In this document: positions 1 through 11,985 of the stretch, piece by piece
Layout of the letters: the number at the start of each line of letters is the position of its first letter
How positions within the stretch are numbered: position 1 is the first letter of the stretch
DNA from: Caenorhabditis remanei
Lineage: Eukaryota > Nematoda > Chromadorea > Rhabditida > Rhabditidae
DNA length: 64,000 nucleotides
Direction of reading: 5' to 3'
Assembly (NCBI RefSeq): GCF_010183535.1
Contig: NC_071333.1
Location: forward strand, 13,886,587 to 13,950,586
Translations under genes and position numbers: made by a program
Notes under the pieces: model-generated
What the model was told of the DNA's origin: nothing
The model's database searches: none
Seen by the model: the letters and a program-made list of their open reading frames with translations, nothing else

Positions 1-853
1 ACGACGAGCGGTTTTAGCAGATTTAGTTGTATCAGGTAACATATTTCAAAAGACTGTCAAATATTTGGATAATGTAATTGCAGCAATTTTCACTGGAATC
101 TTTCTCATCGGTTTCTTCACATTCTGGTCCAAACTATCCGCCTTCGAAGTCAACGAAGGCGACGAAAATCCAATAAAGACTAACAACGCGAAATTCGGAA
201 TTCTCAGTGCTCTACTCTCGTTCTTGGCATGGGTGCGTGAGGGAGAAAATGTAGAAAAGAGAGAGTGTGTTATCTTTTGACAGAATCTAGAGTTGAACAG
301 AAAACCTTCTTGAAATCTTGATCGATTCATGTTTCCTTTTCTAGAGACAGGTTTTGTGAATACGAATTCCTTGCCTTCAAGAAATTCGATACAGACTTCA
401 CCACGAAAAGATTTCATTTGATATATGAAGGCTAAAGTGGTTTTGAGTGTCTTCTAAAATGGGAGACTAGACAAAATGAAAAATGAGTTTTCTATTCTAG
501 GGAGGTGCTGCTTTCTTCGCATGGCGCCGTTACGAAGAAGGAAACCAGGCCACTCACGAACCCAATTACGATGAGCAGTTCGGACAGGTGTCCACTGACG
601 TCCAAGATGGATATGGCTACGGAGGGGACTCAACTGGTTAGTGCATATTTGAAAAGAAAGGGGAGTTTTGAACTTCACAGCAAAATTATATATTTCAGGA
701 ATCGGACATGTTGGAGCTGCCCCAGCCCAATCCTCATATCAATCCGGAGCTCCGCCACAGAACATGCAAAATATGCAGAACATGCAGAACATGCAAGCTA
801 TGCAACAACCACCAGCCAACCCATACACCCAATCCGAGGGATATGGTTATTAA
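1..853 (+). CDS. sng-1: Synaptogyrin, 3' part (gene runs off the left edge)
   Basis: Synaptogyrin is a four-pass membrane protein of synaptic vesicles. Exons: 1-35, 84-232, 501-636 and 699-853, all with GT-AG borders and matching phases. The first fragment reads RRAVLADLVVS, which matches the KKAVLSDIGVSAF region before the last two membrane segments of animal synaptogyrins. The next exon gives a hydrophobic segment ending FWSKLSAFEV, then the last membrane segment (FGILSALLSFLAWGGAAFF), with RRYEEG after it. The cytoplasmic tail has Tyr/Gly-rich stretches (QDGYGYGGDS, ending SEGYGY) typical of the family, plus a tandem MQN repeat. The start and first two membrane segments are outside the window. 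A polyadenylation signal AATAAA lies at 1092-1097. Identification is confident; the symbol follows the C. elegans orthologue. Confidence 0.93.
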
Positions 854-1344
854 TCGTTCCCCCAATTTTTTTTCACTTCAAACCAAATTGGACCTAAAAC
901 ATGTAGATTTTGTAATAATTTTTTGTAATCTTGCTGTTATTTATTTTTGGTAGACAGGAAACGAAGCAGATGTCGACACGCGCAATAATTTTTTCTTCAC
1001 TTTCTCTTTCATCTTTTTTTTGTATGACTAATGGATCTGATGATTTTTGTCATGGATATCTCAAATAGGAAACCAAAATTTCACCTTCTCGAATAAAAAC
1101 TTATTTCATTTCCGTCGTGTTATGTTTGTCAAACAATAATAAGTGAAAGTGACTGTATCACAGTATCATGAGTTGTATCAAGAAGAAAAGAAATGAAGAG
1201 AAGAGATACTGATTGATATGTTACGCCCCAAGAAGAGGACAACAAAAGACGGTGATGTTTACGATTGCAATTTCAATTTAAAGTGGACGAAAGTTCAAGA
1301 CTCTATCATCCTTTCCTTTGATCGATTCTCTTCTACCCAGAAAA

Positions 1345-1929
1345 ATGCAATCCTACACTTCCATTATTGTAGTTTTAGCTACGATTTCTTGTAGCAGTGC
1401 TCTATTGTTCGGACTTATTGGAACAGAGCAGGTGAGCATTAATAGAAGTGTCTCATAGCTCTTTGATCTTATTTTCAGTCAGTGGCAGTCACAGGAAAAC
1501 TGACATGCAACGGAGAGCCAGCGGCACATGTTCGTGTGAAATTGTATGAAAAAGAAGCCAGTAAGTCACACATGAATACAAAGGAATATGAATTAAGTTC
1601 ATACTTATTTCAGCTCTCGACGTTCTTCTCGATGAGGGAACCACAAATGAAGAAGGAGAATTCAAGTTGCAAGGACACAAAATTGAAGTCTCCACAATTG
1701 ATCCAAAGTTGAACATCTACCACAAGTGTAATTACAAGGGGGGTACTTACAAATTCAAAGAGATAAGCAATGTTTTATTTTCATTTTTAAGATCTGCTAT
1801 CAAAAGTCATCCCTCACTGTTCCGGACAATTTCATCACTGAAGGAGAGGTTCCACAGAAGACATTCAACGTTGGAATTATCAACCTCGCCAACAAATTCA
1901 GTGGTGACTCAACCGACTGTCTCAACTAA
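1345..1929 (+). CDS. Transthyretin-like secreted protein, first of a tandem pair (one-base frame break at a G run)
   Basis: Nematode transthyretin-like (TTR) proteins are small secreted proteins, mostly of unknown function. Exons: 1345-1431, 1479-1560, 1614-about 1741, 1792-1929. The first 19 or so residues (MQSYTSIIVVLATISCSSA) form a signal peptide. Family marks follow: GKLTCNGEPA, VRVKLYE, IDPKLNIYHKCNYKG, and a final STDCLN with the conserved Cys. The ATG follows a TTCTACCCAG acceptor, consistent with SL trans-splicing. Exon 3 ends in six Gs where five would give a normal GTACTT donor in frame. With five Gs the protein is 144 residues, exactly the length of its neighbour. So this is either a sequencing or assembly slip or a true frameshift. 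The C. elegans gene next to sng-1 is a ttr gene (probably ttr-30), but I leave the symbol open. Confidence 0.85.
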
Positions 1930-2435
1930 TTTTCTTTGAATCTACTTGTTTTTCTTATCTCTGACATCATTTTCATGTACTCTCTTCCGAATGAATCATT
2001 TCTCAAAACAGTTTCATCTGATATGCGGAAGAAGTATCAAAAAATTACGTAAGATCATATTATTCGCTGAATATCATCTCATTAGAAAGATGGTATCTTT
2101 CGAAAGTTTTTCTATAAAGTCAACTTTCACTCTCTCTCTGTCTTCGTTTTCTTCCTTTTTTTTAAAATTTTTTTACTAACTTGAGATCATAAATCTTGAA
2201 TTTAAAGTAGATTCAAGATGAGATGGTATCGAGTGAAAAGAAACAATAACGACAACGCGCATCAACTTTTTTCTTTTTTCTTTGTTCTCTTCTTATCTAT
2301 CTGACCATTTGATTCTAACGTCGTGTTGGTTTCTTTCATTCCAACCGGGTCATTATTCTCATTCATACTTAGCGTGTAACATCGCTGCTTAGTTTTCAAA
2401 TCTATTCGGTTCTACAAAAATTGTTCTTCTTTTAG

Positions 2436-2968
2436 ATGTCATCTGCTCATTCTACAATTCTTCTTATCTCCTTTTTTATTGTATCATGCTATTCCATTAC
2501 CATCGAATTAGGAAATCTCCAATCGGTCTCGGTAAACGGAACACTTCTGTGTAACGACAAACCAGCCAACAACATCAAAGTGAAGTTGTATGAAGAGGAA
2601 GCCAGTGAGTTTTGCCAGACAAAGCCGCAGAAAGATTTATGAGTGTTTTGTCGTTCAGTTCTTGACGTGCTCCTCGATGAAAGATTCACCAGTGAAGATG
2701 GGACCTTTGAAATGGCGGGATCGAAATCGGAAGTGACAACTATCGACCCAAAACTTAACATCTACCACAAGTGCAACTACGATGGAGTATGTTGTAATCC
2801 ATTTATAATTACTTAAGCAAATGATTCCAGATTTGTGTTCGCAAAATTTCAATTCTCATCCCACCAGAGTACATCACCAACGGAGAAAAACCAGCGCGTA
2901 CCTACAACATCGGAATGATCAATCTTGCTTCGAAATTCAGCGGCCAATCTACTGATTGCTTCAATTAA
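2436..2968 (+). CDS. Transthyretin-like secreted protein, second of a tandem pair
   Basis: Exons 2436-2604, 2659-2786 and 2831-2968 join in frame to 144 residues. There is an N-terminal hydrophobic signal (STILLISFFIVSCYS), then the TTR-family pattern GTLLCNDKPA, IKVKLYEEEA, TIDPKLNIYHKCNYDG, and a C-terminal INLASKFSGQSTDCFN. The ATG directly follows a TTTTAG acceptor, a typical trans-splice position. The gene sits about 500 bp after its paralogue in the same orientation. Its exon 1 (169 nt) equals the sum of the paralogue's first two exons (87+82 nt), so one copy gained or lost that intron after duplication. AATAAA lies at 3055-3060. Likely secreted; ligand and role unknown. Confidence 0.92.
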
Positions 2969-5526
2969 ATGGTGTTTTGCTCTCACTCTTTTTTCAATCA
3001 AAACCACGAGATCTTTATCAAACGTCACTCATTTTTGTGTACTTTTTAGCGTAAAATAAAGTAATAAATCTTGTTGTAAGTGTTGTCTAAGTCAACGTAT
3101 CTGATCATTTTAGTCCTAAAAAGTACATTGTTCTCAGGCCTTACATGCCTTCACAAAAAGCACTTTTAGTACGTTTTTTATTCTTCAAGCAAGGATAAAG
3201 ACAGAGAAGAAGAAAAAAACGTAGTGTGTTCCGCACATCTTCACGCTTGTCTTGAGAAAATTGTTTGGACCGATGTGATGTTGTTCTGTTATGTTTTGTT
3301 CAAAGAAAGTTTGAGAGAAAACCAAGTTTATTTTAATATTTGAATTTCTTACAGGATGTTTTTCTTTAAAGAAAATTGTGTTCCGGAACAGATTATGACA
3401 TGCATCTTCATTTTGATATTTGATAGTCATTTTCCTCAAACGTCTTATCTTTTTCTTGCCTTCTTTTTCCTAGAACACATTTACCTGTATTTCTCTACCT
3501 ATCTATCGAACAAAAGAGCAAACATTGAGACAGAAAAAAAAAACAAAAATATTTACAGGACCGTCAGACCGAGGTCAGATAAGATACTTGAAATGTTCTT
3601 CCCGGTGTTTTTGTGTGTATCTGTATGTATTTATTGGGTAGGACGTGTGTACACATATTTTTCTTATCCTACTTGGTTAGTTTTGAGTTGATTCCAATTT
3701 CAGTCTGTACTGGTGTATTGTGACGGTTGTAAAATGCATCAATACTGCTGGCTAGCCCTTCATCAATATTTGATAACCGGGCACTTTCTGCTTCAGTCCA
3801 AACAAGGAAACATGATCGAGTTTTGAATGTACAAAAAAAGTTCAGTATGATCATTGTGTGGTTTGACAGGAATCATGTGGTTTTTTGAGAAAAGTAAACT
3901 GTTTTTGCTAATGTACTTGAGGTCTGGACTTGTTCACTGCCTCTGTCAGTTACACTTTTTCTTCTTAGTTTCAGCATCAAATACTCGATTGTTGAAACTT
4001 AAGAATTCTTATATTATTTATTCCATCTGAAAAATGAAGAGGATGCAAAGATGCGAACCTCGACTAATAATATAATATTTCTGACGTTTGCCCTGGCCTC
4101 ATTAGTCGTCTTATTTGTCTATTTGACTATAGCACAACCATTTTCTCATCGCAATTATTATTCATATTTTCACTTTCTTTCGTCATTTTCTCACCATTTT
4201 TGATTGATTTCAAACACAGCTGGTCTCTACAATCCAACAAGGACATTTTCTAGTTTTTCCTCTTTTTTTCTAAGGTCAGTCTTTTTTGGCATTGTCTGTA
4301 TCGACATTCCTACTGTGACCTCCTCATTTTATGGTGGTCCTTGCCATTTACACGCTCACTTATTCATTAGCCTCTCCATCGATTTGCCATGTTTTGACTC
4401 CTCAAAAAACGGCAGAATTCTATATATCCTAACTGCAGTTTAGTTTCAAATTTTGTGGAATATTGGAATTCAATTTTTACTGTTTTCACTTTTTGTTAAA
4501 GACATCTAAATTGACAGTTTTTTTTTCTAGAACTATTACTTTCATTTCTGAAACAAAGAAATGAAGTTGAAGGACATTTCTATGTGTAGCCATCTGATTT
4601 TCGAAATTGATAAGATCAATCTAACTGTACTACTAACGTATTTTTTATATTCAATTCAACTTCCAGTCACTTCCATATCAAAACCGGCTCCCCAAATTGA
4701 TAACAACTATTCAGCAGATTTCATCAGATAGCATCAGAACACAACTGTTTCAAAATTGCTGTTTCACAATACTAGGTATTTTGTCATCTCCTTCTCCCAA
4801 CTCTTATTGCAACTCACAGTGGATATATCTCTTTGTGTGTCCGAAGTGCTAGTGGGTGCGTATCTACACCGCTCACAGACGATGAGCGTATTTGTATGTC
4901 ATTCGTAAAAAGAGAAATTGAGGGAGAGAAAGAGAGAGAGAGAGATGGTGAGCGTGCCCTCCTGCTTCGGCTGCCTCGCACAATCCGGCCCTTCCCCGCC
5001 GTCTCCGCCGCTGCCCGTCACGTGTTATGCAGTCGCAACACCACATTTGACGCAACATCACACTGCCGCTTTACAGACAAAGTCTCTTGCTCCCATGTGA
5101 TCTCTAAACGCCTCCCTCGTTCCAGATTATTTTCCAAAGCCCACGATGTTGTTTTTACTCGATTCGACAAAAATTTCGTTTTAAAAGTTAACTCAATAAA
5201 ATTGCAATTTTTCAGATTCAAAAATGATTATGTATCATATATTCTACATGGATAGGGGGCAGTGTATGTTATTTAATCTAAATGTAAGTTAATTCAAAAA
5301 ATATAAGATCCAAAATTTGGGTCCCCAGAATAATAGCCTAATCATCTAAATATAATTGAGAACCTCAGCCGCCCGAAAAATATGAATATTGATCCGGTCA
5401 GCTGAGAGATGAGCCCACACATAGAGAAAAAGAGAAGGAGAGACGCAATGGCTTTGCTTGATTAATTAAGTCACCTGTCTACTGTGTACGTACAGAGAAA
5501 TAGGAAATTGTGACTCAGAAACAGGG
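2969..5526. other. Intergenic region upstream of epg-7
   Basis: About 2.5 kb without a supportable gene. It is AT-rich except for a purine run of GAGA repeats (about 4918-4946) followed by a GC-rich patch (about 4950-5060). An E-box lies in that patch. Short open frames here lack splice sites or family marks and are treated as noise. Confidence 0.6.
5018..5024 (+). promoter_or_regulatory. Candidate TFEB/HLH-30-type E-box (TCACGTG)
   Basis: TCACGTG, the core shared by M-box and CLEAR elements, lies in a GC-rich patch about 500 bp before the epg-7 start. HLH-30/TFEB is a known activator of autophagy genes in C. elegans. Single E-boxes are common by chance, so this is only a candidate. Confidence 0.3.
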
Positions 5527-8500
5527 ATGAAATATAGAATGCAAAAAACTAAAATAACTAGGATTCCAAAAAGCAGACGATGGAAGCGTGGACTGAATGA
5601 GATACCTATATTTTTGCAGGCAGAAGCAACGACGTTCAACGGGTTGCTGGATATGGTCTCCAAGGAAGTGGGTCATCGAATCTCAGACCTGGTTAGTTTA
5701 AAAAACCGAAATTTGCAACAGTATGCAAAATCTACTCATTTCAGATCATCCTTGACGAGAACGGTACAGCACCTGACGGAAACAAAGCTCTCGCAGATCT
5801 CAGTGCTTATGGAAATGCCACAGCTCCCGTCTACTTGTTTCTGAAATCCGGAACTGACCGAGAAAACCACAATTGCAGCGATGTCACGTATATATTTCAG
5901 ATGATTGACGACGCTGTGGAACAGGTTCGTTATAACAAAAATAAGCGGATTCTAGTAATAATAAGATTTTTTCTAGGCGCAGTACGTTCTGAAGTATGAA
6001 GACCCGCTTAAGATCTATATGGAACTGCCAGAACGTGCAAGGACTTGCAAAAAAGTTTGTGGAGAGTCGTTACAAATGTGCGCCACATTGGTACAACAAC
6101 ATCGATTTCTGCATAAGGTATGTTTTAGACACCATAGATTATTGCAGTAACACAAAATGTTGAAGGCTGCACTAGCGGAGCCCATACTGTAGTAACAACA
6201 ATAATTTTTCAGGGGTGGCTTGCACTAATCAACAACTTGGACAGTTCAGTCACTAAAATGGCCAAAAGAGGGAAGAAATTCAGAACTGTGCATACTAAAA
6301 TGGAGGAACTTGTCGAAAAATCGGAATCTCTCCTCTTGAACTACTCGGACGTTGTTGAGCAATTGCGGAGGATAGAGGTTCCAATGGAAATCTTGATAAA
6401 ACCGGCTCCAATGATGGCATCAACCACGTCACCAATCAATTCGGAGGAGAAATGCACATTGTTCGACTTCATCTCAAGAGCGGACCCGAATGCATCTCTA
6501 GACGATCTGCCTGAATTAGTCCATGAGAAAATCAGACAACTTAAGGAACATAATGTAAAACATGTATATACAACATTGCAATCAGTGCACGATCAATCGA
6601 AAAATGTGGAGTTTCGAGATTTCAAAGGGATCAACAAGAGATTCTCGCAACTGGAGTTTAGCCTAAAAAGCTGTGAAGGTGAGGGATTTAGATATTGAAA
6701 TTGAGTATCAGATATAGCAATACATTTTCAGAACGCAAAGAGAAAGTGAATCGACTTGTCTCTGCAATCTTGGAGACTCCGAAAATCAATGACCAAAGCA
6801 GACTCCCTCCGATCATTGAAGAACATCGTCAATATATGCAATCTATCTTCGACTGCTTCGTAGAATTTCGTAATATGGTCCGAGTTTTCGACCAATCGAA
6901 ACAAGAAATTCTGAAAAATCTGCGAACGAGAATGTCTGGATTTGTAGTGCAGTCATACGACAGACTTCGAAACGTTTTGAATGATATTGTACAATTTGAA
7001 TACAAAGGGAATGCAGTTCGGATTCATATGGACTTGATTGGACAGATTCGTGATGCACCCATTTTGTATTCTCAAAGTGTGTCAGAAATTGTTCGGCGAC
7101 GTTTTTTGAAAGCAGAACTGGAAGATTGGCATACTGACCATTCGACAAAATGCGGACAATTCAGTTCTGATGAGGAAAAAAGCCGAGAACAACTAGGCCG
7201 AAAGCTGAAGAAACATTTCCTTCATGCACTCTTCCCTGGTCTCTTCGATAATTTGCCAGAATTCTTTGTAAAAGCACCACTGAAGGAATATGACACTGAT
7301 TTACCATTTATTGCCAAGGATTACATCAGAGAACTTCGAGAAGCACTTCCCGAACTTGAACCATATTTGAAGGTTACCGTTCCAAATGTTGCTGGCAAGC
7401 TGGCTACAAAGTAAGTGACATAAAATTATTGAAACGGAACTAATCACAATTTTTCAGAGGAGTCAAAGCTCACCCTCCATTTGGACAAACTCGCGTTGAG
7501 AGTTTCTTGACAGAGGAACCAATGAGAATGGCTCGCTCACACTTTAATTACTCCCCGGCAGCATGGCTCAGGTAAGAATTCAAGCTTCAGGATGTACTAT
7601 GAACTACAAATTCACGAGCGAAATAGTAGAACTTATTAGCTAAACAACAAAAAAACGCACAAACGCAAGAGAAATAGCGAATATTAAAGATGAAATCACT
7701 ATAGACTATATCAAAATCACGTTTTGATACGAGCTAGAACCTGAAGCACGCTAAAAATACCAAAGCACAGTCTTTTGAAGGAGGAATCAATATATTCCAA
7801 GCCAACCGGCTAAAAATCCTTTAAAAAAACAATTAACTATAAAAACCGGTCTAAAACCAAAACGAAACGTGAAATCAACTAACGAGAAAAACGGAGTTAC
7901 TAATGTGCCGCCCGCTTTTTCTCCATCAAAAGCGAAAATGAAAAAATAGCTGCGAGAAATACGCGCGCTCGTAGGTCAATGCGGCAACACAGTGACATGC
8001 AGAGAAGAGTCTAGAAACTCAAACGACTTCAAAGAATTGTTTAGAAGAGAACACGTTGCCAACAGTACAACGATAATATTTTTAATTCCGAAATTGGAAA
8101 CTTCTTTTTTTCAGCGAAGACGGTGGTGATTCGTCTCCAATTCCTCAACCAGTAATGTGCCGATCACCAGACAACGCTCTACGGGAGTCTCAATGCAGAT
8201 CAATTCCATATGTTCCATCTCTTCAACAACTGGAGGGTTTGGTATGTTATAGTGGTGTTAGTGTCATCTGTATATTTTCTTGTTCTCAGGATGCCCCTGC
8301 ACCAGGCTCATCTGCTCCGATCAGCATTCCAAATGCCTCATCATCTCGTATCAATTTCAAACAGTCTGGTCGTCAAATGAGTTCACAAGACTTGACTCAA
8401 GTTGGGTCAGCGGTCTCATCAGACACATCTTTGCTAGGACATGAAACTCCTGTCAAAATTCAAGATACTGTTATGATGATGGAGAAACAATCGGAACTTC

Positions 8501-10775
8501 AACAGCAATCAAACATGAGCGATAGCAATGAGAGTATCGATTCTTTGATGGATGTTTATGAGACCATTGACTACCCAGCCGAAGATATTTTGGTTGGATT
8601 GTCAGATAAAACCGGTCAATTGGAAGATGCAGTAAAACGACTAGGGAAAATGCAAACCCTCGTGTCCAACATGCAACCGAAAAACGAGCGTCTATTCAAA
8701 TACCTCCATCAAACAGCTCCACGCGATTTCGAGTTGATCATCCATGACGGCGACAAGCTGAAAAATCGTATCAAGGAACTCGGCGAGAGTGTTGAGTGCC
8801 TTGAAGTGGAGTTGGAAACTAGAAGAAGCACGGAAACTGGACTGGAAGCCAAACTTGCTGAAATGACAGTTTCACATAAGAAGGATATTGAAGAGACGCA
8901 AGCGGAATGCATTAAAAGGATGTCTGTGGAGTTTGAACTCATGACGGATAGCATGTCGAGACAGAGCAAAGAGCTTATTGAGGTAAATAAGAAAATATCA
9001 TGATAACATCACTCATGATAAGAATTTGAGTGAAATTTCACTAGAAAATAGTGAAATTCTTCCTAAAACTCATTCATTTACAGAGCAAGGACCGTGAAAT
9101 TGAGGAACTGAAGGCCAAACTAGAAAAACAGACGCTGTCTCATGAGAAAGCTCTTCGCAACGACCCCTACACGGAAGAATACAAACGGAACTTGACTGCA
9201 GAGATTCGTGCAGAACTAGAGAAGGAGTTCAAACAACGTATCGAAATCATCACCAAAGCTGTTGAATGCAAGAAAGATGAAGCGTTTGCCCGGCAGGAAA
9301 AGACTTTGGAAATCGAGAATCGTGTTCTGTCGTCTGAAAACGAAGTCAAATCCAAGAAACTCGAGGCAATGAACTGTGAGAAGGAACAACTTGAATCGCT
9401 GATTCGCCAGATGCCAGATGGAGAAATAATTTTGGAAGAATTCAACGCTTTGAAAGAGAGTCAACCATCCGTGCATATCAAAGACAAATTTGCTGCTATT
9501 AGATCCAAAATGGATAGAAGTACGGACTCCAGATGCCTCGACAACAACAAAGTCCTTCTTATCGACAACATTCTGAAGATTCATAAGCTTCAACAACTCG
9601 TCGATGAAAGATTGAAGTATAAAGAGGTTATCAAGAGTCAACCAGGTGGTGAACAAGTTTTGCAATGCTTGGAATCTAGTACCCCATCCGTCGCAGTCGA
9701 TATGGAAACATTCTGGAAAGAGCTCACGTCATATTCTGGAGCATTCGACGAGGCAGGCCGGAAAATCACTAAAATTCATGAATTGGAGATGGAAGCAGTG
9801 TGGCTTCAAGCTCTCGTCCGTGCGAATCCAAGTGGTCCCAACATTAGAGACATCTCAGCCGAGTTGCACAAAGAAAACCATCAGAAGGATGTCGAAACTG
9901 TTACATCTATATCTATGATGGATATCTTCATGGATCATGATAGGTAAACTTAGATAAATATGAGTTCTCGCTAATAGAATTCTATTTACAGAGAGGAAAT
10001 CAAAAAACTCGCTCGTACAATGCAAATGTGGATGAATGCTTATGTGACCAGTCTTCGTTCTGGAGGAACATATGCAATTGAGGATTCTCCAAAAATCAAG
10101 GAGTGTGCTGCTAAGTACAAATCACGTGAGTAGCACCATAAACATCTCAACATAAAATAATTCCCAAATTCTTTCCAGATATCATGAAAAACTCCTCCTA
10201 CCACGGTATGGAAGAAAGCTTCTTCCAACCAATGGCTGCCAGCACCATCCAACACAAACCAGCACAAGAGGATCTCTCTTTTGAAGTAGAGCGATGCAGT
10301 CAGAATACTATGTCCACTCAAACTCGTCTTTGTCTTCCTGCCATGAATCTTTTGGTTTCTGTACAAGATATCAAAGTTGGCTCAGCTGTTCTCGTGATCT
10401 GGCATCAAGCACATAACGCTTATGTAATCTTCTGGTGAGTGAAATCTAATGGCATCATAGAAATTTGAACATTAACATATTACAGCTCCAGCCCACATCG
10501 CTTTTTCGTGAAGGAGTCTTCAATCCGTCGCCTTGGCATCAACACTCAAGATCCCACTACTCGACGCAACTGGATTATTGCAAGAGTTGTCCGTTCTGAT
10601 AGCTGTTCCATCAAGAAACCAATTAATCGGTAAGAAGTTCTTTTGAGAATTCTTTCTTCAAAAATTAATATTCTCCAGGTACAACCTCTCCGTGGGAACC
10701 ATCGTCCGCCGTGTTGAAGTTGAAACTGTCAGTATGGATTTTGAGGGGGACTTCCAGAAAATATCAATTGCCTGA
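5527..10775 (+). CDS. epg-7: EPG-7 / ATG11-FIP200-like autophagy scaffold
   Basis: This is the worm relative of FIP200/Atg11, a scaffold that links the UNC-51/ATG1 kinase complex to cargo adaptors such as SQST-1 in selective autophagy. Thirteen exons join in frame to about 1351 residues: 5527-5691, 5745-5924, 5977-6117, 6213-6678, 6732-7410, 7458-7571, 8115-8241, 8290-8982, 9084-9943, 9992-10125, 10179-10434, 10486-10629, 10679-10775. The N-terminus (IFLQAEATTFNGLLDMV) resembles the ubiquitin-like start of FIP200. The middle (about residues 725-1080) is heptad-rich coiled coil. The end resembles the FIP200 Claw domain: VGSAVLVIWHQAHNAYVIF, then HRFFVKESS, WIIARVV and a C-terminal YNLSVGTIVRRVEV. 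A Tyr-Glu-Thr-Ile stretch among acidic residues near 714 could be an LC3-interacting motif. The start is least certain: ATG 5527 is used, but a TTTTTGCAG acceptor-like site at 5613-5621 could mark an upstream first exon. Confidence 0.92.
7572..8114 (+). other. Large intron 6 of epg-7 with a GC-rich island
   Basis: This 543 nt intron is ten times the length of its neighbours. Around 7905-8000 it holds a GC-rich patch with ACGCGCGCTCG and GCCGCCCGC, unlike the AT-rich remainder. No open frame fits the flanking exons. It may hold an internal promoter or a decayed repeat. Confidence 0.5.
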
Positions 10776-11985
10776 CTATAGTCATCTGACATGCTCGTCC
10801 ACCACCACCCAGTTTCATTTTTTCGTGTTATACTCTTTTTTCTGGTCATTGTCATGAATGTAAATTCCTTTGTTAACTTTTTGTATTTTTTGTAAAACTG
10901 TAAATCTTCTTCTTTCATTAACGAGAGCTTTATCTGTTAATGCACCCTTTACCGTTTTTGTTTTCTTTTTTGTCTCAGTTTTATTGGATCCGTCAACACG
11001 TTTGTTCATACTGGTATTGTGTAGGATATATTGAATTTTTTACAAATGTTTTTTGGTCCAAATGAACTGACATCAAACTATTTTTTTCTACCTAACATCA
11101 TTCTTCAAATCCCATGTTTTCATTATATTCCCAAAAACACTTGCGCGTAAAATCGGGCGATTTATTCCCTTACGCGCACAGTGCAAACACCGCACCTACT
11201 ACGGACCATTGTTTGCGTGCGACCCCGCTGAGGACACACATTTGGCCCCCCTCATTTCTCGTCTCATTTGGTTTTTTCTCGCACACCCTTTTACTCTTTA
11301 TCACGCCAGTGACAATCCGTGATAATGCGTTTATTTTGATTGGCATGCAAAGCGTTATCACTAAATTTCAAGACTAATTTCCATTATTCCTCCCACTACA
11401 AAACGAGTCAAGAGTAACACTTTTGAAACCGTGAAAACCAACTCCGCCCATCATAAAACGCCGCAATCAAAATGAAAACCATAGGGTCGGAAGCAAGTGT
11501 GATCATTTTCACATCTCTCGTCCGTCTGCGTATCCGCTGTACTCTGTACTCTACACGTTGAATTCGGGAAATTTGTGCACTTTCGGTCTCTATTCTGAGT
11601 TTTGTCATCATTTTCTCTTCTGCCGAAAATTCTGTGCGGCGAGTTGAATTTTGTTATCAGAGTCGCGGATTACATATAATACGAAGAAACAGTAGGAGGA
11701 AAAAAAACACCGATAAGGTTCGGAATTCAACCTGCGAAACATTCGAACGTTTCCTGACGAATTGCCGACGGACTATTTGAAGATATCTGATAGATTCTAT
11801 TTCCGATAGAAGTTTTGTTTGTATTCAGTTTTCTTCAAGGTTATTTAACAAAACTAAAACGTATTTGCCAACACTTTTCGCACCTTTCATCTCCTACGAT
11901 CACATTTTCCGCTCACATTGTTTCGATCTGTTCTCTGAGACTTCTCTCAAATAAACTATTTTCAAATCAACTATTTCAGCGCATC
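10776..11985. other. epg-7 3' flank and promoter region of the first aldo-keto reductase
   Basis: No gene seen. The first few hundred bases should hold the epg-7 3' UTR. A moderately GC-rich stretch runs from about 11145 to 11260. A splice-acceptor-like CTATTTCAG ends at 11979, six bases before the reductase ATG, and probably marks SL trans-splicing. An in-frame upstream ATG at 11815 would be removed by that splice. Confidence 0.55.
11601..11615 (+). promoter_or_regulatory. Candidate SKN-1 site upstream of aldo-keto reductase 1
   Basis: TTTGTCAT fits the SKN-1 consensus WWTRTCAT and extends to TGTCATCATTTTC. The same 13 bases occur, inverted, upstream of the paralogous reductase (20759-20771). 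SKN-1 drives detoxification genes in worms, so the site is plausible, but the 8-mer is degenerate. Confidence 0.3.

Noticed and set aside
11815..11985. Upstream in-frame ATG extending reductase 1 by 57 residues
   Set aside because: A strong CTATTTCAG acceptor just before ATG 11986 would remove it, and the paralogue has no such extension.
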